Shown here: in pieces, positions 55,208 through 64,000 of the stretch
How the letters are laid out: every line of letters starts with the position of its first letter
How positions within the stretch are numbered: position 1 is the first letter of the stretch
Assembly: GCA_963556495.2 (NCBI GenBank)
Contig: OY747703.1
Span: forward strand, 32,628,296 to 32,692,295
Source: Valencia hispanica
Lineage: Eukaryota > Chordata > Actinopteri > Cyprinodontiformes > Valenciidae
Length of the DNA: 64,000 nucleotides
Direction: 5' to 3'
Notes under the pieces: model-generated
The model's input: only the letters and a program-made list of their open reading frames with translations
What the model was told of the DNA's origin: nothing
Database searches by the model: none
Position numbers and translations under genes: made by a program

Positions 55208-58200
55208 ATGCGATGGAAGCCCATATTGATGCCTGGTAGAGATATCCACTTTATTTCGTGGAATGTTAAAGGAATGAACAATGTTGTCAAAGCCAACAAG
55301 GTAATAACGCACCTACAACACCTCAGGGGAGACCTGTGCTCCTTACAAGAAACTCACCTTCGCGATTCTGAAATCTCTTGTTTGAAAAGGGCTTGGATGG
55401 GTCACTTATTCCACTCTGGTTTCACTGAGCGCGTGAGGGGTGCTGCGATTGTTATACACAGGGACATCGCTTTTGAACCTTCTGCTACTGTATGCGATCC
55501 TAACGGACGCTTTGTTATAGTTTCGGGCAAACTTCAGAATACTCCTGTGGTTCTGGCTTCGGTGTACGCTCCCACATGGGACGATGATAAATTTATATCA
55601 AAAATGTTTTCCTCTTTACCTAATCTATCAGACCATCTTGTCATTATTGGGGGTGATTTCAATCTGGTACAAGATACAACACTTGATAGATCATCTACAA
55701 AACAGACCGCCCTGACAAAATCCGCTGCTACTTTGAAGTTCCATGCTGACCATTTGGGACTGGTGGATCCCTGGAGGACCAGGTTCCCTTCTAATAAGGA
55801 GTTCTCCTTCTTCTCTCATGTTCACCATAGCTTCTCAAGAATTGATTTTTTTTTGGTGGATAATAAGCTGTTGCACAATACTGTTGCCTGTGAGTATCAC
55901 AGTATAGTCATTTCTGATCATGCCCCTACATCAATTGATATTTCTTTATCCAACTGTAGGCCGGCTCACAAATTCTGGAAATTTAATTCACAGTTGCTCT
56001 CAGAGACTAAATTCAAGGATTTTCTTACCAAGGAAATACATTTATTTTTCGAAGCTAATGATGCGCCTGATATCGGCAGTGATATACTGTGGGATTCCTT
56101 AAAGGCTTAACTACGTGGGCAGGTTATTTCATTTGCATCCCATTTTAAAAAAGCGGAACGGTCCAAGCTAAAAGAATTATCAGACAAAATACACATTTTG
56201 GATGCGAAATATGCCACTAACCCTTCAGCTGCATTATATAAAGAAAGGGTGCAGTTACAGTCTCAATATGACTTATTGTCAACTGGCAATGTTGAGATTC
56301 AGCTTTTACAAACCAAACAACACTTCTTTGAGCAAGGTGACAAACCCAGCAAACTGTTGGCATGCCAGGCCCGAGCCGCAAGTGCCTCTAGACATATACC
56401 CAAAATAGCATCTCTGAATGGGTTGGTTACAATGGACCCGAGAGAAATTTGTAATACCTTTTCTTGCTACTACTCAATACTTTACTCATCAGAGGTCTCT
56501 TCTTGTATTTGGTCAGAGCCAAACCCCCTGGACAGTTTAACATATCCTCAGGTAGACAATGAAGCATTCAGTAATTTAGGAGCCCCCATAACCGTTGCCG
56601 AGATCGAAGAGGCTATCGGCTCCCTGCAAAACTCTAAATCGCCGGATGGATACACCTCGGAATTTTTTTAAACCTTTTCTACCGTGCTTGCTCCTATTCT
56701 GGTAAGGGTATTTAACGATGCGTTTACAAATAAGCGACTACCCACTACATTCTCAGAAGCGTCAATAACCTTGTTGCTTAAGAAAGACAAAGATCCCCTC
56801 CAATGTAGCAGCTATAGCCCCATATCCCTACTTAATGTTGACTTGAAAATTTTATCCAAAGTACTTGCCACTCGTCTTCAGAAGGTTACTCCAACATTAA
56901 TAAACCCAGACCAGACTGGCTTCGTTTCTGGAAGACAGTCTTTCCATAATACTAGAAGGTTGTTAAACATTGCATGCTCCTCTTCAGATTGTAACCCAGC
57001 TGAGATCGTCTTATCATTAGACGCGTAGAAAGCATTTGATCGAGTGGAGTGGGGCTACCTGTTTGTTGTTTTGAGTAAATTTGGTTTTAGCCCTAACTTC
57101 ATATCTTGGATTAAGCTTCTTTATGTTTCCCCCGTGGCTAGTATTAATGTTAATGGCATAAAATCTAAATCATTTTCTTTATCCCGTGGCACTCGGCAGG
57201 GATGTCCTAATTCACCTTCCCTATTTGCACTTGCGGTTGAACCCTTAGCCCTATGGCTTCGTAATGAAGGTAAATTTGAAGGAATTTCTAGATTTGGTAC
57301 CTCTCACAAATTATCTTTATATGCAGATGACCTTCTGCTATACATTACCAACCCAATCTCATCCGTCCCTACTATCCTAGATATTTTAGAACAATTAAGG
57401 AAGCTATCCGGCTATAAAATTAACTTGCACAAAAGTGAGTATCTTCCAATTAACTCTCCTGCAGAAAACCTCCAGCCCTCCCCTTTTTCTTTTAGTAAAG
57501 CAACCCAAGGATTAAAATACCTTGGCATTATCATAACAAAATCACTCCCCGAATTATTTGTTAAAAATGTTCAGCCTCTACTCGAGCGCTGTAGAACAGA
57601 TTTTGCTAGGTGGTCCACTATTCCCTTATCTCTGGTAGGCCGAGTAAATTTAGTCAAAATGACAGTACTTCCGCGTTTTCTTTATGTCTTCGACCATGCT
57701 CCAGTGTTCATCCGCAAATCCTTTTTTTCTACTCTTGACCAGTTGATTTACTCATTTTTATGGTGCAATAAAAGAGCTCGCATACAGAGGTCAATTCTCC
57801 AACTCCCCAAATCTCTTGGAGGCCTGGCCTTACCAGACTTTCGCCGATACTATTGGGCTAGTAATATCAAGAAAATCCTTTTCTGGAATGTTAAGATTGC
57901 TCCCAATGAGCGTCCTCTGTGGGCCAGCATGAAACTAGCCTCTTCGCTTGTTGCGTTATGGTCAGTGGTTTGCTCACAGTTACCTTTACCTATTAAAAGT
58001 GTAGCACAGAATGCTATTGTCTCTGAGACCTAAAAAATTTTGAGTCAATTTAGGAAACAACTCGGCCTGCACTCCCCATCAAAATTAGCTCCAGTTTTTC
58101 GGAACCCTTCATTCCTTCCATCCTGTTCTGACCTCATATTTGAATCCTGGTCGGACAGGGGCCTGCAGACCCTTGAAGACCTCTATATTGATGGTATTTT

Positions 58201-59021
58201 CCCCTCATTCGCAGACTTGTCAAAAAAAATCCCTCTCCCTCAGTCTCATTTATTCCGTTTTTTTCAGATCCGGCATTTTGTTCAAAATCAATTCCCTCAC
58301 TTTCCAAATCGCCCCCCTGAAACTTTGATGGATTCCATTCTAGTTCAAAAACCAACACAAAAATCTCTGACCTCAATTTTATACAATGCGATTTTCAAAA
58401 TAAACCCCACCTCCCTGAATTCCCTGAGAACTGCCTGGGATCGTGACCTTCAAATAACTATATCTGATGAACGATGGAGTTGTATCCTTAATCGTGTTCA
58501 CACATCCTCAATATGCGCTAGTCATGAACTCCTACAGTGCAAGATTTTGCACAGGGGCCACTTCACTAATGCGAGGTTGGCTAAGATTTATCCAGACAGA
58601 GCGGACTCATGTAACAGATGTAAACTTGGACCAGCTGATCACATGCATATGTTTTGGTCGTGCCCTAAACTTTTGGAATTTTGGCGTGTTATCTTTGATA
58701 CGTTGGGAACGGTCCTTGGTCATACAGTGAACCTCGATCCCCTTGCCGCTCTTTTTGGATTGGCCCTAACACTTGGTTGGTTCCAAATCCTCACAACATC
58801 TTATTGCTTTCACTACCCTGCTCGCGAGGAGGCTCATTCTCCTTAAATGGACACATGTAGCCCCACCTACACATAATAGATGGATTCAGGAAATTGTGCG
58901 ATGTTTGAGACTGGAGAAAATCAGGTTCTCCCTCAGTGGTTCTCTGCAGGCCTTCTATAAAATCTGGCAACCCTTTCTATTGTATATAGATAGCCTGCAC
59001 ATTGAAGCTGAAACACAATGA
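55208..59021 (+). pseudogene. L1 ORF2 (endonuclease and reverse transcriptase) with four stops and a frameshift
   Basis: One frame runs from ATG 55208 to 58846. The endonuclease domain has SWNVKGMNN, LQETHL, VYAPTWDDD, GGDFNLV and a closing SDHAPTSI. The reverse transcriptase has SPDGYTSEFF, YSPISLLNVDLKIL, DQTGFVSGRQS, LSLDA-KAFDRVEW (first catalytic Asp), RGTRQGCPNSPSLFALA and YADDLLLY (catalytic pair). The C-terminal part contains CNRCKLGPADHMHMFWSCP, the Cys/His motif of this clade. Stops are TAA 56108-56110, TAA 56669-56671, TAG 57026-57028 (two residues after the catalytic Asp, where relatives have Glu) and TAA 58031-58033. Near 58775-58800 the frame shifts, after which HLIAFTTLLARRLILLKW and SLQAFYKIWQPFLLY continue to 59021. 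The encoded enzyme would carry out target-primed reverse transcription. Confidence 0.88.
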
Positions 59022-59236
59022 ACTAGGTTGTTGATTCTTTCTATCATTATTATAATTTTATTTATTTATTTATTTTTTTAGTTAATTAAATTTATTTATT
59101 TTTATTGTCTTCACCAATTGTCCTGCACATTTGTGCTGTCTGTGGTGTGAATGACTGAGTGAATGGGTTAATTCTTCAGGGAGGGGAGACTTGCCCTCTA
59201 TGGAAAAATGAAAATAAAAATATATATAAAAATAAA

Positions 59237-59249
59237 AAAAAGTGACTTA
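59237..59249 (+). repeat. Target-site duplication of the L1 element (right)
   Basis: Perfect copy of 53593-53605. Confidence 0.85.
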
Positions 59250-60428
59250 GACTTAGTGCGGTGGGCGTACATGTCATTTCCCCAAACAAAGGGATTAATG
59301 TAAAGATGGTCGACGAAACAGCAGATCTACTCACAGTGCTCGTCTTTGTGATGTGTGCAATTTTGCGCACATGGAAACGCTTAAGAGAGATCGAAGAAGA
59401 AGCTGAAGAAACCGTGTCCTTATGCACTGCACTCACGTGATATTTTTACGTCATAAATGTGTGCCCTCACAGCGTTCCAAGCCCCCCTCCGGTAAAGGGT
59501 TGCTTTCAGACTCAAAAGCAAAACAGACGAAGTCCAGAAAATTACCATTTTTCATGGCCTGTTTGAAAGTACCCTTAGAGGAACAGGTATCTAGACTTAC
59601 CATAAAAGTCCTGTCTGTGAGATAGGATGTAAACCATTTGTGAACAGCACCAGAGAGGCCAATCTGTTTTAAACGAGTTGAAAGAATAGTGTGGTCTACT
59701 GTATCAAAGGCAGCGCTTAGATCCAGTAGAACCAACACTGTCACCCTCTGTGCATCATAGTTTAATCTAAAATCATTTAAAATCTTCAGAAGGGCTGTCT
59801 CTGTGCTGTGGTTCGCCCTAAAATCAGTATGAATTTCTCCAGGACATTGTGTTCATTAATAAAATCATTAAGTTGAATTAAAACAAGCTTGTCGAAAATT
59901 TTGCTCGAAAATTGTGCGTTAGATACCGGTCTCAAATTGTTAAGATTATTAAAATCGAAATTGCTTTTCTTCAACAGGGGCCTCACCACCGCCCCTTTAA
60001 AGGCAGCAGGAAAGACAAGTCAGAATATTTAAAAAGTCTGTTGATAAAGGGTCTAAAAGGTTATCCATGTGTAGATTAAAATCACCAGCTAAATTATTCT
60101 TTCAAAGGAGCTGTGAGAATTGATAAAAACAAATTCTTGAATAAAAAGTGCACTCTTTTTAGGAAGCTTATAAATTGTGACACATAAAATCTGAGGAGTG
60201 CTAAAAACAGTTGCATTATATGCCAGCATGCGGGTGCCCAGTCTGTTAAGATGGAGCCCATCTGGTCCAAACGGTGCTTCTTGCTCCAAAAATGTTTAAA
60301 ATTGTCTATAAAACCAATATTGTGAATGACGGTGGCAGAGGAGAGCCAAGTATTCAGGGAAAAGAGTCTGCTAAAACAGCCATTTCCTCTGCCAATGGTT
60401 GGGGTGGGGCCAGAGATAAAAACAGACG
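59250..60428 (-). pseudogene. Host L2 LINE, middle section: ORF1 end joined to endonuclease remnant and reverse transcriptase
   Basis: On the minus strand, from 60428: VFISGPTPTIGRGNGCFSR and, after a frame change, APFGPDGLHLNRLGTRML (the C-terminal block of an SGNH/GDSL-type esterase-like domain). Then follow IYKLPKKSALFIQEF and AGDFNLHMDN (60070-60040), the middle of an endonuclease; VVRPLLKKSNFDFNN, LRPVSNAQFSSKIFDKLV (reverse transcriptase start); and [16 protein letters not shown] (59744-59690, first catalytic Asp). Most of the endonuclease N-terminal half is missing between the esterase end and IYKLPKK, so the copy suffered an internal deletion. The part from 59450 to 59250 departs from L2 and may hold another insertion. 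Confidence 0.7.
59306..59440 (+). CDS. Short hypothetical ORF (44 aa)
   Basis: ATG 59306 to TGA 59438-59440. It encodes a hydrophobic start (DLLTVLVFVMCAIL) followed by a charged helix (WKRLREIEEEAEE). The stretch lies where L2 sequence is interrupted and could be the first exon of a small DNA element, comparable to the 22563 frame. It might equally be a chance frame. Confidence 0.2.
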   Translation: MVDETADLLTVLVFVMCAILRTWKRLREIEEEAEETVSLCTALT

Positions 60429-60988
60429 TGTTGGGTTCCTTGGGTGTTTGGGCTTTGGGTTTGAGTTTTTCCTTCCACTGCGTTTTTGTCTCCCTCTGGT
60501 GCTCTTGTGTTTGGTTGCCCTTGTGTCTGTTCATCTCATTTATTTTCCCAAGTTCCTATTGACACTTACCCTTTATAAGTCCCAGTTAGTTTTCTTATAT
60601 TTAATCCCTCTTTAGTATTATCCTCTGTCTAGTCCTTATGTTTTGCTCCTGGTCTTCCTCCCAGTTTCCCTAGCCATTCTGCCTTCCATCCCAGCTAATT
60701 ATTTCCACCTGCTCACTCCCTCTCAGCTGCAACTGCTTCTCTTAATTAGTTCTCAGCTCTTTCTCTGTTCACATCCTCACTCTCCCCTCAGTATACATAC
60801 AGTCCTCACTCAGACACAACTCGCTGGTTCGTCGTCATTTTTCCCTGTCCGATTACTGCCTTCCCTGTTGACCGTCTGGTTGCTGTTCCTCCATTTTTGA
60901 CCCTCTCAAGTTTCTGTAAGTTCTTTGTTGTTACCATTAAATGATTTAATTTGTACCTCACTGCATTTGGGTCCTATATGTAAAATCA
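60429..60988 (+). repeat. 5' LTR of a non-autonomous LTR retrotransposon
   Basis: 560 bp, beginning tgttgggttccttgggtg and ending tatatgtaaaatca (TG...CA). It matches 62853-63369 over its length with about 90 percent identity by eye, apart from a block of about 40 bases near 60553-60600 that is absent from the 3' copy. Upstream flank is ...aacagacg. Confidence 0.88.
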
Positions 60989-61385
60989 TGACAGAACGAA
61001 CCAGCCCAGTGGACCCAGCACCACTGTGTCTTCCTACCCTCTACCAGGCTCTTAGGAAGCACCTGGACATTGTAGCCACTCTCAGTCCACCATGGACTAG
61101 AGTTGCCGCTGCCAAAGAGGCTATGGACTTGCTCCGTCCTTGGAAGCTCTTGTATTCTGAGCTAGGCTTGACCGGTTTCTGGGCCGAGGCGGAGTGGATC
61201 CGCCAAATAGCTTTTGCTCAAACGTTGGGAAGACCACCTCTGCCTCGACCCCAGTCTCAACCTGGCATCTCAGGACCAGCCCAAGAGGACCTCCAGCCAG
61301 CCGCTTCCGCCTTCCCCAAGTCACACCGTAAAAGGCGACGGAAGCCGGCCATGGCGGCCTCCCAGCAGTCCCCTGTTTCCTCTGG

Positions 61386-61870
61386 GGGTGTCCAGAGGGA
61401 CACGCTTCGGGCTCCTGACTCCGCTGAGGGTGTCCAGAAGAACACGCCCCTGACTCCTGTTTCCACAGGGGGTGTCCGGGTAAACACGCCCCTGACTCCT
61501 GTTTCCACAGGGGGTGTCCGGGTAAACACGCCCCTGACTCCTGTTTCCACAGGGGGTGCCCGGGTGAACATGCCCCTGACTCCTTGTTCCTCAGGGGTGT
61601 CCAGAAGGTCATGCCACTGACTCCTTGTTTCACAGGGGGTGTCCAAAAGGTCATGCCCCTGACTCCTTGTTCCTCAGGGGGTGTCCAGAGGGACACGCCC
61701 CTGACTCCTTGTTCCACAGGGGGTGTCCAGAAGGACCCGCCCTTGTCTCCTGACTCCGCCGAGGGTGTCTCGGAAGACACGCCTTGGGCTCCTGGCTCCG
61801 CCCAGGGTGTCCAGACGGACATGCCTCGGGCTCCTGACTCCACCCAGGGTGTCCAGTGGGACACGGCCTC
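61386..61870 (+). repeat. 42-bp coding minisatellite
   Basis: About twelve diverged 42-bp units (ggtgtccagagggacacgcc start). Period divisible by three keeps the frame, except for one base lost at about 61592. Confidence 0.85.
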
Positions 61871-61939
61871 GGGTTCTACGCCACGCCATTGGTCTTCTAT
61901 GCCACGCCGGGGGTCTTCTACGCCACGCCGTCGCCGTGG

Positions 61940-62090
61940 GTCTTCTACTCCTTCCTGAGGGTCCTCTACTCCTTCCCGAGGGTTCTCTACTCCTTCCTCT
62001 CGAAGGTCCTCTACTCCTTCCTCTCAAGGGTCCTCCACTCCTTCCTCTCGAGGGTCCTCTACTCCTTCCTCTCGAGTGTCCCCAGCGCCG
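61940..62090 (+). repeat. 21-bp tandem repeat
   Basis: Six or seven units of ggtcctctactccttcctct with small length changes, encoding Ser/Thr/Pro-rich sequence. Confidence 0.8.
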
Positions 62091-62169
62091 TCGCTTGAGG
62101 GGCCCCAGCGTCTTCCTCCCGAGGATCCCCAGCGCCCTACCAAGGTCCCCTCAGTGATGCCGGCTCCCT

Positions 62170-62430
62170 AGCTACAGGGTTCTGCAAAGCCGGCCCCCAA
62201 GACACAAGGTTCTCCACAGCCGGCTCCCAAGACACAAGGTTCTCCGCAGCCGGCTCCCAAGATACAAGGTTCTCCGCAGCCGGCTCCCAAGACACAAGGT
62301 TCTTCCAACCGGCTCCCAACACATAAGGTTCTCCGCAGCCAGCTCCCAAGACTCAAGGTTCTCCGCCACAGGCCTCCACGCCACAAGGTTCTCTGCCGCA
62401 GGCCTCCACGCCACAAGGTTCTCTGCCGCA
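62170..62430 (+). repeat. About 30-bp tandem repeat
   Basis: Eight or nine units of caaggttctccgcagccggc type, the last few diverging to gccgcaggcctccacgcca. Encodes QGSPQPAPKT-like repeats in one frame. Confidence 0.8.
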
Positions 62431-62710
62431 GGCCTCCACGTCTCCTGGTTTCTTGTCGCCGGCCTCCTTGTCTCCTGGTTCCTCGTCGCCGGCCTCCTTG
62501 TCTCCTGCTCCTCCGTCGCCGGCCTCTTCGTCTCCTGCTCCTCCGTCGCCGGCCTCTTCGTATCCTGCTCCTTCGTCGCCGGCCTCTTTGTCTCCTGCTC
62601 CTTCGTCGCCGGCCTCTTCGTCTCCTGCTCCTTCGTCGCCGGCCTCTTCGTCTCCTGCTCCTTCGTCGCCGGCCTCCCAGGTTCCTGCTCCTTCGTCAAA
62701 GGCCTCAGGA
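62431..62710 (+). repeat. 30-bp tandem repeat
   Basis: Nine units of tcgtcgccggcctcttcgtc type encoding Pro/Ala/Ser repeats. Phased in multiples of three. Confidence 0.85.
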
Positions 62711-62852
62711 CTTTAGCCTTTGTTTGTTGTTCTTGTGGGACTCTTGCCCTCTATCCGAGGCCCCCTTCGCCCACCCTGTTGGGTTGGTGTTTTCATTGTT
62801 GTTTGTTTTTGGACTTCTAGGGGCATCTGGTATCTGCCCTTGGGGGGAGTTC

Positions 62853-63369
62853 TGTTGGGTTCTTTGAGTGTTTGGGCTTTGGGTTTGAGTTTTTCCTTCC
62901 ACTGCGTTTTTGTCTCCCTCTGGTGCTCTTGTGTTGGTTGCCCTTGTCTGTGTTCATTTTCCCAAGTTCCTATTGACACAGTTAATTCCTCTTTAGTATT
63001 ATCCTCTGTCTAGTCCTTATGTTTTGCTCCCAGTCTTCCTACGAGTTTCCCTAGTCATTCTGCCTTTCATCCCAGCTACTAATCATTTCCACCTGCTCAC
63101 TCCCTCTCAGCTGCAACTGCTTCTCTTAATTAGTTCTCAGCTCTTTCTCTGTTCACATCCTCACTCTCCCCTCAATATATATACAGTCCTCACTCAGTCA
63201 CAACTCGCTTGGTCATCGTCATTTTTCCCTGTCCGGTTTCTGCCTTCCCTGTTGCCTGTCTGGTTCCTGTTCCTCCATTTTTGACCCTCCCGAGTTTCTG
63301 TAAGTTCTTTGTTACCATCAAATCATTTAATTTGTACTTAGCTGCATTTGGGTCCTATATGTAAAGTCA
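62853..63369 (+). repeat. 3' LTR
   Basis: 517 bp, beginning tgttgggttctttgagtg and ending tatatgtaaagtca. About 40 bases present in the 5' LTR are missing here (around 62965-62985). Confidence 0.88.
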
Positions 63370-64000
63370 TTTTTTAAAAAGAAAAAAAAGGTGAATAAAA
63401 TCCTGCTTCAGGAGCTCAGACTGCTGTTTATGAATGTCATTGGTGCCAATCTGAATCACAACATTACTCACATATTTGTAAAGTTCAATGAGCTGCGAGA
63501 TCTGTTCAGCAATGTCTGTGACAGTGGCTCCAGGGAAACACAGAGTGAGTGCTCCTCTCATCCTCACATTTCTGACTATGGAGTCCCCGATGATGTGGGT
63601 GGCGGGTCTGCAGGTGGATGTTTGCGCTGGCTAGAGGATCTTTCACCATCCAGGACTTGCTGTATGCCAGGTGGAGAAGCATCCCCAGGACTGCAGCAAT
63701 GTTTAATCGGCGCCAAAGGCTCGTTCCGTGGGTTTGGGGTGAAGTGGAGCACTCCTCAGGGAGTTCTGGCTGCAGCCCAGGGTTTGGCGCAACGTGAAAG
63801 GCTGGCAGAGTCCGACTGTTGCTCCAGCTGCTGGGAGGGATTGGGTGACGACCCTATGGAGCTACGGGGACCAGGGGCTATCAGAGGAGGATAATCTGTA
63901 TCCAGGGTGCTGAAACGGTTTAATAACGGCAGGCAGGTTGGAGGAGAGTAGTGGCTCCGAGCGCCCCCACTGCGGCCGGGCCCAATCGTTGACCCCGCAC
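63370..64000 (-). pseudogene. Host L2 LINE, 5' section: ORF1 with SGNH-esterase-like domain
   Basis: On the minus strand (63567-63370) the frame reads MRMRGALTLCFPGATVTDI, then LIELYKYVSNVVIQIGTNDI (the GTND-type block of SGNH hydrolases) and LLKQDFIHLF. The esterase domain continues on the other side of the LTR element (VFISGPTPT at 60428). Upstream (63600-64000) the strand encodes Pro/Gly-rich ORF1 sequence with decayed frames and runs off the window. Such esterase-like ORF1 proteins are known from CR1/L2-group LINEs, where their role is not settled. Confidence 0.65.

Larger units (their letters stand above)
53606..59236 (+). mobile_element. Full-length L1/Tx1-type LINE inserted in L2
   Basis: A 5.6-kb element with a short 5' UTR (53606-53726), ORF1, a 656-bp spacer, ORF2 and a 3' UTR with an A-rich end (59200-59236, aaaatgaaaataaaaatata). 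It is flanked by a perfect 13-bp target duplication. It interrupts the reverse transcriptase of an older minus-strand L2. Full length plus a perfect duplication suggests a fairly recent insertion, yet both ORFs carry nonsense codons. Confidence 0.88.
60988..62716 (+). pseudogene. Gag-position ORF built largely of in-frame minisatellites
   Basis: The ATG at 60988-60990 overlaps the last base of the 5' LTR. Residues 1 to about 85 are non-repetitive (LYQALRKHLDIVATLSPPW, WKLLYSELGLTGFWAEAEW) and predicted helical, followed by a basic patch (SHRKRRRKPA). I see no CCHC zinc knuckle and cannot prove homology to Gag. From about 61386 come roughly twelve 14-residue repeats (GGVQRDTPLTPCST type), with a one-base deletion at about 61592 that ends the first frame at 61620 and lets the next run to a TGA at 61956-61958. 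Beyond it, in the same second frame, are Ser/Thr/Pro repeats (STPSSRGS), then QGSPQPAPKT repeats with a stop (62169-62171), and finally PASSSPAPS repeats in another frame ending at 62716. The original ORF was probably about 575 codons. Confidence 0.6.
60429..63369 (+). mobile_element. 2.9-kb LTR retrotransposon without recognisable pol
   Basis: Two direct LTRs flank a 1.86-kb internal region. A polypurine tract (ttggggggag, 62840-62849) lies just before the 3' LTR, as expected for plus-strand priming. The internal region holds one long frame with tandem repeats and no protease, reverse transcriptase, RNase H or integrase motif. The element sits inside the SGNH-like ORF1 of a minus-strand L2. 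No target duplication is evident (agacg on the left, ttttt on the right). The LTR style is Gypsy-like, but the superfamily cannot be proven without pol. Confidence 0.8.

Noticed and set aside
61121..61864. 247-codon minus-strand frame in the LTR element
   Set aside because: It is the antisense reading of the 42-bp coding minisatellite, open only because the repeat has no stop in that phase. The plus strand has the ATG, LTR and polypurine tract in the right order.
62172..62699. 175-codon minus-strand frame rich in ATKEQETKRP repeats
   Set aside because: Antisense of the 30-bp repeats; no start context or homology beyond the repeat.

Overview
The window looks like repeat-rich, gene-poor DNA of a ray-finned fish, probably a percomorph teleost. 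The basis is the repeat set: Rex1/Babar, L2/Maui and L1/Tx1-type LINEs, many Tc1-like transposons, PIF-Harbinger and hAT elements, tRNA-derived fish SINEs, and eukaryotic splice signals inside the transposase genes. I recognise no host protein-coding gene, rRNA, functional tRNA, CRISPR array or bacterial-type operon. Almost every open frame that can be interpreted belongs to a mobile element, and most are broken.

Layout. 1-4.5 kb: an L2 reverse transcriptase relic interrupted by a near full-length Rex1 LINE, both on the minus strand; the Rex1 copy is bracketed by a 49-bp perfect inverted repeat. 4.8-6.7 kb: a hAT transposase relic, a LINE tail and an 821-bp TTAA-flanked DNA transposon that keeps only the first exon of its protein. 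6.7-15.3 kb: mostly unrecognised AT-rich sequence with L2, Rex1 and DNA-transposon fragments. 15.35-21.1 kb: a 5.8-kb element with hAT-like ends, of which about 4.7 kb is a 32-bp tandem repeat with higher-order structure; a THAP-domain exon abuts its right end. 21.8-28.2 kb: SINEs, a small inverted-repeat element, Tc1 relics and a decayed L2/Maui element. 28.7-32.8 kb: a Harbinger-type element holding a broken Myb/SANT-like exon and nested insertions, including a hAT-type element and a pair of tRNA-derived repeats. 33.1-35.9 kb: a two-gene Harbinger transposon with an apparently intact three-exon HARBI1-like transposase and a disrupted convergent Myb-like partner. 36-50.5 kb: seven Tc1-like copies of several subfamilies, one SINE, LTR-like fragments and unrecognised DNA. 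51.3-52.8 kb: an L2 element ending in (TTGCC)15. 52.9-64 kb: one L2-type LINE on the minus strand, carrying an SGNH-esterase-like ORF1, has been split by a complete L1-type LINE with a 13-bp target duplication and by a 2.9-kb LTR element without a recognisable pol.

How the parts relate. The elements fall into autonomous or once-autonomous copies (Rex1, L1, L2, Tc1, Harbinger) and dependants (SINEs, inverted-repeat elements, the 2.9-kb LTR element, the hAT-ended satellite carrier). The HARBI1-like nuclease at 33.7-34.8 kb is the only multi-domain mobile-element protein that reads through without a stop once its introns are removed. The most unusual structures are the satellite array inside hAT ends and the LTR element whose long open frame is built largely of in-frame minisatellites. 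All family names come from recognised protein motifs, terminal repeats and remembered repeat architecture; no database search was possible.
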